From: Bacterioplanoides sp965219715
Lineage (GTDB): Bacteria; Pseudomonadota; Gammaproteobacteria; Pseudomonadales; Oceanobacteraceae
Length of the DNA stretch: 64,000 nucleotides
Direction: 5' to 3'
Assembly (NCBI RefSeq): GCF_965219715.1
Contig: NZ_OZ244785.1
Location: forward strand, 2,356,001-2,420,000
This document shows, piece after piece, positions 1 to 8,082 of this stretch. Position 1 is the stretch's first letter, and every line of letters begins with the position of its first letter. The notes under the pieces are model-generated. The model saw only the letters and a program-made list of their open reading frames with translations, made no database searches and was not told where the DNA came from. The position numbers and the translations under genes were made by a program.

Positions 1-67
1 CAAGCGGCTGTAGTCTGCTGCTTCTGACTGATATTTACAGAATTCCTCACTCCAGAAACTTGCAAAT

Positions 68-86
68 GCGAATTATTATCATTAGA
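68..86 (+). promoter_or_regulatory. Candidate Fur box
   Basis: The 19 bases GCGAATTATTATCATTAGA match the classical Fur consensus GATAATGATAATCATTATC at 13 positions, with the right half strongest. The site ends 28 bases before the preferred start codon of the next gene. The gene after that encodes flavodoxin, which is iron-regulated in many bacteria. Iron control of this pair is inferred. Confidence 0.55.
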
Positions 87-114
87 GTAAGTGACATTAT
101 CGCAGGAGATGCCT

Positions 115-576
115 ATGTCACTTTCAGCTCAGGATAACAACGTTGTAGCTCTGCACAGCTTTCGCAAGTTTGCACCACCTACACGCGTCAGCCGCCAACA
201 ACTCTTTCAGAGCGGTCAGGATCACGCCATCCGCCGTCTGGAAATGCTGGAAAGCCGTATACAGCGCTACGGTGGTGATATTCTGCATCCGGAATGGATT
301 GATGAATACATTGATCTTGGCCTGGAGCTGGCTGAACACGCAGGACAACGTAACTTTCAGCCGTTGCAGGAAAGCTGGCTGAAGCGCATCTACCGAACCC
401 TGCGCGATACGGCATTTAATCTCGATTGCCATGAAAACTGGCGGCAGCAGTGTCTGGATTTTTTATACCAGCCATTTTTTGCACTGCAGCATTTTTATCG
501 GGAGCAACCAAACGGCAAGCTGAAAATCCGCTTGCTGTTTAAAGATTTATCAATGATTACACGTTACGTGGTTTAG
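115..576 (+). CDS. FagA-like small protein (Fur-associated), function unknown
   Basis: A soluble protein of 153 residues with no signal peptide or membrane segment. I chose ATG 115 because an AGGAG ribosome site lies six bases upstream; a GTG at 91 and an ATG at 109 are also in frame. The C-terminal half is helical and rich in Trp, Leu and Arg, with WRQQCLDFLYQPFFAL around residues 118-133. From memory this resembles the W..LCLD....P...L pattern of Pseudomonas FagA, the first gene of the iron-starvation fagA-fumC-sodA cluster. A candidate Fur box lies just upstream and flavodoxin just downstream, which fits iron-limited expression. The FagA assignment is tentative, and no biochemical function is known for that family. 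Confidence 0.5.
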   Translation: MSLSAQDNNVVALHSFRKFAPPTRVSRQQLFQSGQDHAIRRLEMLESRIQRYGGDILHPEWIDEYIDLGLELAEHAGQRNFQPLQESWLKRIYRTLRDTAFNLDCHENWRQQCLDFLYQPFFALQHFYREQPNGKLKIRLLFKDLSMITRYVV

Positions 577-699
577 CGATTTTTAGTCGTATCAGTCGCC
601 AAAACGTAACAACACCAGATGGATTGAGGGGTGCAGGGATGCCATTTACTCAAACTAAACAACAACCGTATACAGTGCGTTTGCACTCTTGAGGAAGAC

Positions 700-1233
700 A
701 TGCAAAGAATCGGATTAATCTTTGGTACCGATACCGGAAACACCGAAGAAGTCGCTAATAAACTGCAGGAAAAAATCGACTGGGCAATTGTTGACCTGCA
801 TGACATCGCTACCTGTGCCGTGGAAGATATTCAGCAATACCCGGTACTGATTCTGGGTATTCCAACCTGGGACTTCGGCGGTATTCAGGCTGACTGGGAA
901 GATTTCTGGCCGATTCTTGAAGACATGAGCTTTGCAGGAAAAATCGTAGCGCTATACGGGTTAGGAGATCAGTTCGGTTATGGTAACTATTTTCTGGATG
1001 CCATGGGCTTACTGCATGACGCGGTACGCGATCGTGGTGCAACCATCATAGGTCACTTCTCAACGGAAGGCTTCGACTTTGAAGAGTCGAAAGCACTGAC
1101 TGAAGACGGCGAGCACTTTGTTGGGTTGGGCCTGGATGAAGACCAGCAATTCGAGTTATCTGACGGTCGTATTGATACCTGGTTAAAACAGATTCATGTT
1201 GAACTGGATAACTTGCAGGCATTGTCAGCGTAA
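700..1233 (+). CDS. fldA: Flavodoxin, long-chain (FldA type)
   Basis: A flavodoxin of 177 residues, an FMN electron carrier that replaces ferredoxin in the cytoplasm under iron limitation. The N-terminal beta strand and phosphate loop read IGLIFGTDTGNTEEVA, the FMN-phosphate signature. The pattern PTWDFGGIQADWEDF near residues 57-71 and ALYGLGDQFGYGNYF near 85-99 are the isoalloxazine-flanking loops of long-chain flavodoxins. ATG 700 follows a GAGGAAG ribosome site; the frame stays open further upstream but that extension does not look like flavodoxin. The upstream FagA-like gene with its Fur box and the convergent iron-sulfur gene suggest an iron-stress neighbourhood. A strong hairpin terminator follows. 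Confidence 0.95.
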   Translation: MQRIGLIFGTDTGNTEEVANKLQEKIDWAIVDLHDIATCAVEDIQQYPVLILGIPTWDFGGIQADWEDFWPILEDMSFAGKIVALYGLGDQFGYGNYFLDAMGLLHDAVRDRGATIIGHFSTEGFDFEESKALTEDGEHFVGLGLDEDQQFELSDGRIDTWLKQIHVELDNLQALSA

Positions 1234-1262
1234 GTTCTGCTCTTGCCTCATGATCAGAAATA

Positions 1263-1293
1263 AAAAAGGCCAGATTTAATCTGGCCTTTTTTA
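1263..1293. terminator. Bidirectional intrinsic terminator
   Basis: The arms AAAAAAGGCCAGAT and ATCTGGCCTTTTTT form a perfect hairpin with A and T tracts on both sides. It can therefore end flavodoxin on the plus strand and the convergent iron-sulfur gene, whose stop lies at 1298, on the minus strand. Confidence 0.9.
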
Positions 1294-1297
1294 TAGG

Positions 1298-2428
1298 TTA
1301 TTGACTCCCAGGCTGGAAAAACAGAGCTTTCCCACCATCCCCCTCGTTATAAACCGTCTGATCTATCGCCGTGATTTCAGTATCAAACTCGCGTTTAAAA
1401 ATACGCTTTTGCTGTTTCCGGAATAATTTTTCGACGATTTTTTCATTACTCCAGGGACACACTTTCAGACAAATTCCACAACCATAATTATCCGTCATAT
1501 AAGGCATACATTTGTCGAAATCGACGTAGAATTTTTCACTGCCGCGCACCATTTTTTTGCCATCTGAAATAGCATCCGGCGGACAAGCTTTCGTGCATAT
1601 CTGGCACTTCAGACAAAAATCATCCACACCAAATTCAGGTGCCTCATCGCACTCCAGTTGCAAGGTGGTGTAAACACAAGCGATACGGAAGTTGGCACCC
1701 AGCTTAGGGTTAATCAACGATCCGTGCTTGCCTAATTCACCAATACCCGCTTCGATTGCTGCGGGCGTCAGCGTAAACTCACCCGCTTCCGGCCCACCAT
1801 GACCATAAGCGTGATAACCCTGATCGAGAATCCATTCCGCCAGCTGTACCGCGATATCCGACCCCTGGTTATATTGATTGGCGATCTCTTTAGAAAAAGC
1901 CCAGGCAGGAGCCGATTGAAAGCATTCTTTATCGTGTTGTACCGCCATCACAATCAGGGTTAAACGATCGTCATTCATCGCTTGCTGCGCCCACGCTGGT
2001 AACTCGTAGCCATCAAAAATCCATTCCGGACGCAAGCGCGTTACACCAACAGTGTCCGCGCCCAGAGTGATGGCCCTGTCTTTAACCTGAGCTAACGGAT
2101 TATCGGTCAGTGGTGTGACCACCGGATTGGGTTGGCGTTTCTTAAGCTGTTTTTTACGTTTTTTCATACGCAGAAAATGCCCGGCAATATCACGGTGCTG
2201 CAAAATCATCCGTGGACGGAAGCGTGACTGAAACAACAGCTGAACAAACTTATAACGAATGTATTTCAGCCGATGCCACAATATCGGGCTGGGTGGCCGC
2301 CACTGCGCTTCTCCTAAACCATTAATTTCGTTGCCGGAAACCGACGGCTTCAGGAACTGATAAATCCAGGGCGGCTGATAGCCCTGTTCGGTTTGTTTAC
2401 CAAGCCAGAATCCCATGGTGCTACTCAT
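1298..2428 (-). CDS. Stand-alone double [4Fe-4S] protein, QueG/reductive-dehalogenase-like
   Basis: A protein of 376 residues if read from ATG 2428; a TTG at 2449 adds seven residues. The C-terminal part has two [4Fe-4S] motifs, CLKCQICTKACPP and, after a gap, GCGICLKVCPW, arranged as in QueG (epoxyqueuosine reductase) and reductive dehalogenases. The middle reads LGADTVGVTRLRPEWIF followed by a region containing GELGKHGSLINPKLG, like the substrate and cofactor fold of that superfamily. The N-terminus is basic and rich in aromatic residues, with a run of Lys/Arg near residues 90-105. No twin-arginine signal is evident. It probably transfers electrons to an organic substrate in the cytoplasm; the substrate is unknown. 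Confidence 0.7.
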   Translation of the reverse strand: MSSTMGFWLGKQTEQGYQPPWIYQFLKPSVSGNEINGLGEAQWRPPSPILWHRLKYIRYKFVQLLFQSRFRPRMILQHRDIAGHFLRMKKRKKQLKKRQPNPVVTPLTDNPLAQVKDRAITLGADTVGVTRLRPEWIFDGYELPAWAQQAMNDDRLTLIVMAVQHDKECFQSAPAWAFSKEIANQYNQGSDIAVQLAEWILDQGYHAYGHGGPEAGEFTLTPAAIEAGIGELGKHGSLINPKLGANFRIACVYTTLQLECDEAPEFGVDDFCLKCQICTKACPPDAISDGKKMVRGSEKFYVDFDKCMPYMTDNYGCGICLKVCPWSNEKIVEKLFRKQQKRIFKREFDTEITAIDQTVYNEGDGGKALFFQPGSQ

Positions 2429-2648
2429 CGTTTTTATTGTTGGTTCCAAGCTTATCCGTGGCGAAAAACAAAACCGAATAGCAAACCGTTATTTGCAAAA
2501 TGCGAAACAGGTATTCAACGGGGCAATAGCAGTGTTACAGCAAAGACGCCCGGTAATAACAGAAGTATTAATGACTATTCAAAGGATCAGCAGAGATTGT
2601 GATGACAGCTAGACTAAGGGATATCTGCTGAGCTGATGAGGCGCTGAT

Positions 2649-3425
2649 ATGAGGCCGCTTTTCAAGTCACTGAACCTGATTAAAACGCTATTGTTTGTGC
2701 TATTAAGCCCGGTTGCGGCTCACACAGCCGCCGAAAGCGAGTCATTTACCTTCGTTACCGAATCTTATCCGCCCTATAACTTTGTCGAATCCGGCAAACT
2801 GCAAGGTATTGCCGTCGATTTGTTAGTCAGCGCCAGCCGCCAAACCGAAAAGCCGGTTACGGCAAACGACATTCATCTGCTGCCCTGGCCCAGAGCGTAT
2901 AAAATGGCATTGGAAGGACCTGATACGGTTTTGTTCTCTACCACCCGCACACAGCAACGCGAAGATCTGTTCCATTGGGTTGGACCCATCACTACAACCC
3001 GTATTGTCTTGCTGGCACGAGCATCAGATCAGGTAACCATTAACTCTCTTGCCGATATCCGCGGTTATACCATTGGCGCCATTCGTGACGATGTCGGAGA
3101 TCAGCTGATCCGCTCTGCGGGCGTCAAACCCGAAGCTATCAAAAATATTGCCAATGCGACCTCTCTGGCCAAAATGCTGGCGAAAGGCCGGATTGATTTA
3201 TGGGCCTATGAAGAGAATGTGGCGCGCTGGTACATCAAAACGGCAGGGCTGAATAACGCCAATTTCAAAGCCGTTTATACGCTGAAAGAAAGTGAACTCT
3301 ACTACACATTCAGTAAGGATATTGATCGTCGACGTGTGAAGTCATTACAACAAGCCATTGATCAGATTCGTTCCGATCAACAGCAATACCAGAATATTAT
3401 TAATCGTTATTTATCCATGCCCTGA
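2649..3425 (+). CDS. Periplasmic solute-binding protein, family 3
   Basis: A protein of 258 residues with an N-terminal signal peptide, a hydrophobic stretch ending near AAHTAAES. The mature part begins FTFVTESYPPYNFVESGKLQGIAVDLL, the typical start of amino-acid-type extracellular solute-binding proteins (SBP_bac_3). No permease or ATPase genes lie next to it, so it may serve a distant transporter. Similar lone proteins in marine gammaproteobacteria are common and their ligands are mostly undefined. GATGAGG upstream of ATG 2649 is a plausible ribosome site. It converges with a LysR gene five bases away. The ligand cannot be told from sequence. Confidence 0.85.
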   Translation: MRPLFKSLNLIKTLLFVLLSPVAAHTAAESESFTFVTESYPPYNFVESGKLQGIAVDLLVSASRQTEKPVTANDIHLLPWPRAYKMALEGPDTVLFSTTRTQQREDLFHWVGPITTTRIVLLARASDQVTINSLADIRGYTIGAIRDDVGDQLIRSAGVKPEAIKNIANATSLAKMLAKGRIDLWAYEENVARWYIKTAGLNNANFKAVYTLKESELYYTFSKDIDRRRVKSLQQAIDQIRSDQQQYQNIINRYLSMP

Positions 3426-3430
3426 ATGTT

Positions 3431-4357
3431 TTAATCATTAATCAGAGCCGGTTGTGAAAACCATCGCTGGCGAAACGTTTGGGTTATTATTTCACGAATA
3501 TAACCGTGCAATTTGTCCTGGTCTTTTATTGCTCCCCAGTACAGTTTGTAATTCAGCGGACTGTCGAACCAGGAAGTATTGAGCTGTACCACATCGTTGG
3601 CCAGATATCCGGCCAGCTGCGCTGGCGCTAACACAATATAATCGCTGCGTTGTAACAGCGAGAATGCTGCATCAATATCCGGTGTGGTGACGATTCTGCT
3701 GCGCTGCAAACCCCGTGCAGCCAACTGACGGTCATAAGCACAATCATCGTCAAGCCCGGAGCCTTTAATCACAATATGGGGGAATTCCAGTAGCTGAGAT
3801 TCACTGACATCCAGAGAGTTACTTGCCAATGGATGTCCGCGGCGACAATAAAAATACAACTGGTCTTCAGACAGAACACATTCTTTTACGTGATTAGGAC
3901 ATTCCGACAGATAACCAAACGCCAGGTCAAGATCGCCACTTTTGAGCTTAGCTGCGACATCATCAGACCAATAGCTGTAGCTGAACTCCATATTTGGCGC
4001 CGTGGTCAAAATACCAGTGGGTAAATTACTCATTCCAAACTTGCTAACAAAATCGGGAGCACAGAATGCAAACCGGCCACGTGCCTGTTGCGGCTCCAGC
4101 GGTTCAACCGCATCCAGTGTCTGGTGAATTTCTTCGAACAGCGGCGCCAGTTTTGATACCAGCAACTCGGTTTTTGGCGTTGGGATCAACTCATCTTTCT
4201 GGCGAACGAACAAACGATCCTGATACTGATCACGCAGCTTCTGCAACGTACGACTCATGGAAGGCTGCGTAACTCCGGCAATGGTTGCCGCGCGGGTTAC
4301 ACTACGCTCGCGATACAATAAAAACAGGCTTTGTAAGGCGTTAAGATCTTGTTTCAT
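3431..4357 (-). CDS. LysR-family transcriptional regulator
   Basis: A regulator of 308 residues. The N-terminal winged helix-turn-helix reads LNALQSLFLLYRERSVTRAATIAGVTQPSMSRTL (residues 5-38 roughly), the standard LysR DNA-binding domain. The rest is a LysR substrate-binding domain that would sense a small effector. LysR regulators usually control divergent neighbours; the gene across the promoter side (4463-4966, minus strand) is co-oriented rather than divergent, so the target is not obvious. It converges with the solute-binding protein gene. Confidence 0.9.
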   Translation of the reverse strand: MKQDLNALQSLFLLYRERSVTRAATIAGVTQPSMSRTLQKLRDQYQDRLFVRQKDELIPTPKTELLVSKLAPLFEEIHQTLDAVEPLEPQQARGRFAFCAPDFVSKFGMSNLPTGILTTAPNMEFSYSYWSDDVAAKLKSGDLDLAFGYLSECPNHVKECVLSEDQLYFYCRRGHPLASNSLDVSESQLLEFPHIVIKGSGLDDDCAYDRQLAARGLQRSRIVTTPDIDAAFSLLQRSDYIVLAPAQLAGYLANDVVQLNTSWFDSPLNYKLYWGAIKDQDKLHGYIREIITQTFRQRWFSQPALIND

Positions 4358-4462
4358 CAGGTCTCTCCGGTATAGGCGGAGTATACCCAGTCACAGGGGG
4401 ATTGGCCTGGTAGAGTCAGGCCAGACAGCATGCGAATTATGCATACAGGTTATAGCACCTGA

Positions 4463-4966
4463 TTATTCGACAGAGATGTTATCCAACCAGCGCTGCACAA
4501 TCTGACCGGTCGCAGTGCCCCAGCCTTTCAGCTTATCGCGGCTGATGATTTTGGCTGCATCCAGCTCTTTTTCATCCAGCACAATGGTGCCCGAGGCACG
4601 TACATAAAAACCAATAATCAACTGGTTGAACTCCTCACCGCTATAGCCTTTACCGTTAAATAACTCAAAGCCAATAAATTCAGCAGTTTTACCCACCAGC
4701 CCCAGCTCTTCTTCGGTTTCACGTAATGCACATTGCTCCGGAGTTTCACCACGCTCAAGAAAACCCGTGATAATGCTGTAGGCTTTGGGAGGCCAGTTTT
4801 TATTATGCGCCAGCACAATGCCTTCGTCGGTTTCAACCACCACAGCAACCACAGGAGTCGGATTATCCCAATGAACAAAACCACAACGCTGACTGCAGAG
4901 AATTCGCTGCTCGCCATCGTGTTCAGCTGTTTCCAGCTCAGCGGTGCAGTTTGGGCAAAATTTCAT
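4463..4966 (-). CDS. Nudix hydrolase with N-terminal zinc ribbon
   Basis: A protein of 167 residues. Paired cysteines CPNC near residues 4-7 and CSQRC near 24-28 form a zinc ribbon as in NudC-type (NADH pyrophosphatase) proteins. The Nudix box GFLERGETPEQCALRETEEE plus LGL satisfies the GX5EX7REUXEEXGU pattern, so it should bind Mg2+ and cleave a nucleoside diphosphate linked to another moiety. It lacks the long N-terminal domain of full-size NudC. The substrate is not predictable. It stands alone between the LysR gene and the secreted nuclease, all on the minus strand. Confidence 0.88.
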   Translation of the reverse strand: MKFCPNCTAELETAEHDGEQRILCSQRCGFVHWDNPTPVVAVVVETDEGIVLAHNKNWPPKAYSIITGFLERGETPEQCALRETEEELGLVGKTAEFIGFELFNGKGYSGEEFNQLIIGFYVRASGTIVLDEKELDAAKIISRDKLKGWGTATGQIVQRWLDNISVE

Positions 4967-5019
4967 ATCAACCTCAATGTCAGATAAAACGTTAAAAGCT
5001 CAGGTTTAACGGTTAAGGA

Positions 5020-6819
5020 TTAAAAACTAAGCGTTAAAATCTGAGGATCATGATCAGATGATCTCAGATACGGCGCAAGGTCAGTGTCAGCTTTATTGTC
5101 TTCAACCAATGAAACAGTCTTTTCAGATTCTGTAGAGTTAATGTGCCAGCTAACGAACTGTCGTGGTTTAAGTCCCTGACTGCTCTGGTCTCTTATTTGA
5201 TACAGAATATGATCCAGGCTGCCTAAGCGCCCCCGAAAGCGATATGAAAAGCCTGGAGCTGTATTCAGATCTGCGGCATTTCGCCAGCCCTGACGATGGA
5301 AGACCTGTAACGGCTGTTCCTGCTTATAGGCATTAAAATCTCCCAGTAGCAACTGAATATCACTCCCCTGAAAATCGAGCATTTTTTCTGCAATTGCCAT
5401 CGCAGCCCGGCTGCGCTTCAGATTGCAATTGCCACTGCCATTGCGCTGTTTTTTGGTTTCTTTACAGCTGGACCCTTTAGATTTCAGGTGCACTGTGGCA
5501 ATAGCCAGACTGGTATTTTGATAACGGAACTTCTGAATAATAACCGGGCGATTACCATAATCGTCAAACAGAGCTTTACCTTGGCCATCAAGGACGGAGT
5601 TTTTCTTATTCAGAACACTGGCTTTACCGACGGTAGCCACTTTATTGGAGCGATAGATTATGGCGTTGCGAATTGAATCCGTTCCCATATAGCCCGCGTG
5701 AACCGCACGATAGAATAGCTTTTTGTCTTGTTGTTGATTTAACTGGCTGATAAGAAACTGCAATGCACTATCCGCTTCATAGCCATCGTTTTCGATCTCG
5801 TTCAACACCAGAATATCAGCGTTTATCGCCAGAATGGCCTGCTCTATACCGCGGCTTTGGTGTTCAAACTCAGCTGTATTTTTTGCACCACGGGAACCTT
5901 TAAAGCTTGTTCCTGATAATGTGCGTTCACCATTAAAATAGTTATTCAGATTAAAACTGGCGACCACCAGCTCTGTTTGCTCGTCGTAAACCGAAGGTGT
6001 GGGTCGTTTGGATGCAATCAGCTGATGATCATCAATATATAACCTTGGCCAGACCCGCCCCTTTTTATCCTTTTTTGCATAACCATGAACCACACCGGTT
6101 AAGCGTTGAAACTGATCACCAATACGCATGGCTTTATTGTTCGCTAATCCTGCTAATAACAACTGATCCTGTAACCAGCTCCTGTGCAAACGTTTGGCTT
6201 GGTTAGATTCCGGCACTGCAATTTGTGTTGGCTGGTAATGCAGCTGACTGGAAATCACCACCTCGCTATACCGAACATAACCTTTGCCGCGACCATTAAA
6301 ACCCGACACTACAGCAACAGAATTATCGGACGTCCCAAAATTATCAGAGTTGCCAGCAAGTAACTCCACCCGCATACCTTCATACTTTTCCCAGCTCTTT
6401 TTGGGAGTCAGAGGTAATTGAATTTTCTGAGGAGCGGGAAGTTTTACAGAACCACAGCTCAGGATGTTGTGGATATCACTCAACTGGGTGACCTGACGTT
6501 TTTCTTTTACTCTACCGGCAATACGAACCAGCTTTCCGGGTGACAAATGTTTTGCCTGGAGTTTAGAGGCGTGAATAAACAAGCCTTCCGAGGTTTTTGG
6601 ATTATTATCCTGTTGATGGTCCGGCGTTTGAATCCAGAAACCGAAGTCTGCCAATCGAGTAACAACACCTTCGGTTTCGAGTTGTTGCCCCTGTAATGGA
6701 CTGAAGCGCTGATCACTTTGAATCTTATAAATGGGAGTAAAAGGAGCGCCACATTCCATCGCAGTAGCCGAAGCCACCAGCGACAGAAGTAACCAAACAA
6801 ACGTTATCCGGCTAAACAC
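5020..6819 (-). CDS. Secreted endonuclease/exonuclease/phosphatase-family nuclease (ExeM/NucH-like)
   Basis: A protein of 599 residues with a signal peptide ending near SATAMECG, so it is exported. Residues 40-270 hold an OB-fold-like region (VVTRLADFGFWIQTPD..., LVRIAGRV) seen in ExeM-type extracellular DNases. The C-terminal half is an endonuclease/exonuclease/phosphatase domain: VVASFNLNNYFN, DILVLNEIEND with the metal-binding Glu, LLLGDFNAY, and SSDHDPQIL at the end with the catalytic Asp-His. It probably degrades extracellular DNA for nutrients or biofilm turnover. The GTG start at 6819 lies inside the end of the CobW-family gene, so the two overlap by 16 bases and are likely translationally coupled. 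Confidence 0.88.
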   Translation of the reverse strand: MFSRITFVWLLLSLVASATAMECGAPFTPIYKIQSDQRFSPLQGQQLETEGVVTRLADFGFWIQTPDHQQDNNPKTSEGLFIHASKLQAKHLSPGKLVRIAGRVKEKRQVTQLSDIHNILSCGSVKLPAPQKIQLPLTPKKSWEKYEGMRVELLAGNSDNFGTSDNSVAVVSGFNGRGKGYVRYSEVVISSQLHYQPTQIAVPESNQAKRLHRSWLQDQLLLAGLANNKAMRIGDQFQRLTGVVHGYAKKDKKGRVWPRLYIDDHQLIASKRPTPSVYDEQTELVVASFNLNNYFNGERTLSGTSFKGSRGAKNTAEFEHQSRGIEQAILAINADILVLNEIENDGYEADSALQFLISQLNQQQDKKLFYRAVHAGYMGTDSIRNAIIYRSNKVATVGKASVLNKKNSVLDGQGKALFDDYGNRPVIIQKFRYQNTSLAIATVHLKSKGSSCKETKKQRNGSGNCNLKRSRAAMAIAEKMLDFQGSDIQLLLGDFNAYKQEQPLQVFHRQGWRNAADLNTAPGFSYRFRGRLGSLDHILYQIRDQSSQGLKPRQFVSWHINSTESEKTVSLVEDNKADTDLAPYLRSSDHDPQILTLSF

Positions 6820-7808
6820 GCCAGTAATGCCTGCTGTAATTCAGCTTCATCCAGTGAATCTGAACTGATCAGCTCTAAACGGCTTTCATCCAACGAACGG
6901 GTTGGCATCTCGGATAACACACCTTCACGCAGATTAAATACGTACGCGCCTTGCTGGGTGTTGATCAGTCCTTTAGCACGCTCAATATCTAATCCAGACA
7001 ACCAGTCACGTAGCTTTTCCAGACAAAAGGTTTTATCTCCCGCAATTAACCACCCCAGAGAGAAATGTCCCTGGCCATGATTACTCAGGGTGCGAATTTC
7101 TTCGCCTTGCTGCAGTGGCGTTTGCGAATCTAACCCTGAATCCTTTTTATCGTTACCATGGTTATGGTCGTGCGCATGAGGATGAACGGCCAAACGCTGT
7201 TTGTCTGCCGAATAAGCCAATAACGCGATATCAACTTCACCCTGAGTGATCCAGGCATTGGCTGCTTTAACCGGCTGCGAGTTATTCAGCAGGTTTTCGA
7301 AATTCGTTTTATCGTCTTCATTGGCCAGATCGGTTTTATTCGCTACCAGCACGTCGGCCAACTGAATCTGATCAACAAAGGTTTCATGCTGGGTGTAACG
7401 TCTGTCTTTCAGGTGACGAGGGTCTATCAGGCAAACACTCGCGCCCAGTTCTAATACACCGTCATAGTGCTCGTTACGCAGGGTTTCCAGAATATTACGA
7501 GGATGCCCTAAACCGGTTGGTTCAATTAGCAACACGTCCGGCTTTTCTTTGGCGATTAACAGGTTGAGTCCCATTTGAAATGGCAGCCCGGAAACACAAC
7601 ACAAACAGCCACCCGGGATTTCTTTGGTGACGACGTTATCGTATTCGCCGGTTTGTGACTCGAGGATGGCACCATCGACTCCCACTTCACCAAATTCATT
7701 CACCAGCACAGCCCACTTTTCGGACTCTGGCTTTTGCTTTAATAAATTCAGGATGGCGGTGGTTTTTCCCACCCCTAAAAACCCGGTAATAATATGGGTT
7801 CGGATCAC
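6804..7808 (-). CDS. CobW/COG0523-family GTPase, putative metal chaperone
   Basis: A protein of 334 residues. The P-loop GFLGVGKTT is at residues 9-17, the CXCC-type metal site GGCLCC lies near residue 69, and a His-rich segment HPHAHDHNHGND sits in the middle, all hallmarks of COG0523 zinc or cobalt chaperone GTPases. The C-terminal CobW_C domain follows. I prefer GTG 7808 because GGAG lies nine bases upstream; TTG 7823 would use that ribosome site as coding sequence. It overlaps the downstream secreted nuclease gene, a metal-dependent enzyme, but a supply role is only a guess. No Zur-type operator was recognised in the upstream repeat element. Confidence 0.88.
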   Translation of the reverse strand: MIRTHIITGFLGVGKTTAILNLLKQKPESEKWAVLVNEFGEVGVDGAILESQTGEYDNVVTKEIPGGCLCCVSGLPFQMGLNLLIAKEKPDVLLIEPTGLGHPRNILETLRNEHYDGVLELGASVCLIDPRHLKDRRYTQHETFVDQIQLADVLVANKTDLANEDDKTNFENLLNNSQPVKAANAWITQGEVDIALLAYSADKQRLAVHPHAHDHNHGNDKKDSGLDSQTPLQQGEEIRTLSNHGQGHFSLGWLIAGDKTFCLEKLRDWLSGLDIERAKGLINTQQGAYVFNLREGVLSEMPTRSLDESRLELISSDSLDEAELQQALLACLAG

Positions 7809-7859
7809 TCGCCTTTTCTCCAAGATGTGAAAATACTCTTTTTATTGAAGGGTGCTTTA

Positions 7860-8061
7860 TTACTTTTTCGATGGAGTAGCAGGATGCTACGGCAGGATCA
7901 AGGGCCAGGGATGGCCCACTGATCCGGCAGGAGAAAAAGTAATGAAGTACGCTCCGATGAAAAGGAGGAAGGTATATTTTTTTGTCCGCCGGATCGGACA
8001 GCACATCCCTGTGCTGGCGATCCTAACGCGATGTCCTATCGCTGCTATAAAAAATATACCT
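7860..8061. repeat. Composite palindromic repeat element A with GGA-loop hairpins
   Basis: Two nested palindromes lie in tandem. The first has perfect 10-bp arms (7860-7869 TTACTTTTTC and 7933-7942) enclosing hairpins GTAGC-AGGAT-GCTAC (7876-7890) and GGGCC-AGGGAT-GGCCC (7902-7917), the latter inside GGATCA/TGATCC arms. The second has perfect 13-bp arms (7970-7982 AGGTATATTTTTT and 8049-8061) enclosing GTCCG-CCGGAT-CGGAC (7984-7999), AGCAC-ATCCCT-GTGCT (8000-8015) and GCGAT-GTCCT-ATCGC (8028-8042). Loops in the two halves are reverse complements of each other. It sits between ybbP and the CobW gene, both minus strand. Open frames here are short and not protein-like. Confidence 0.85.
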
Positions 8062-8082
8062 CCCACCTTTATCGGTGCTGAA

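Noticed and set aside
631..699. 23-residue N-terminal extension of flavodoxin
   Set aside because: The extension does not resemble flavodoxins, and GAGGAAG directly precedes ATG 700.
2415..2612. 65-codon plus-strand frame with a hydrophobic start
   Set aside because: It overlaps the promoter and start of the Fe-S gene, has no ribosome site, and is not needed to explain the gap.
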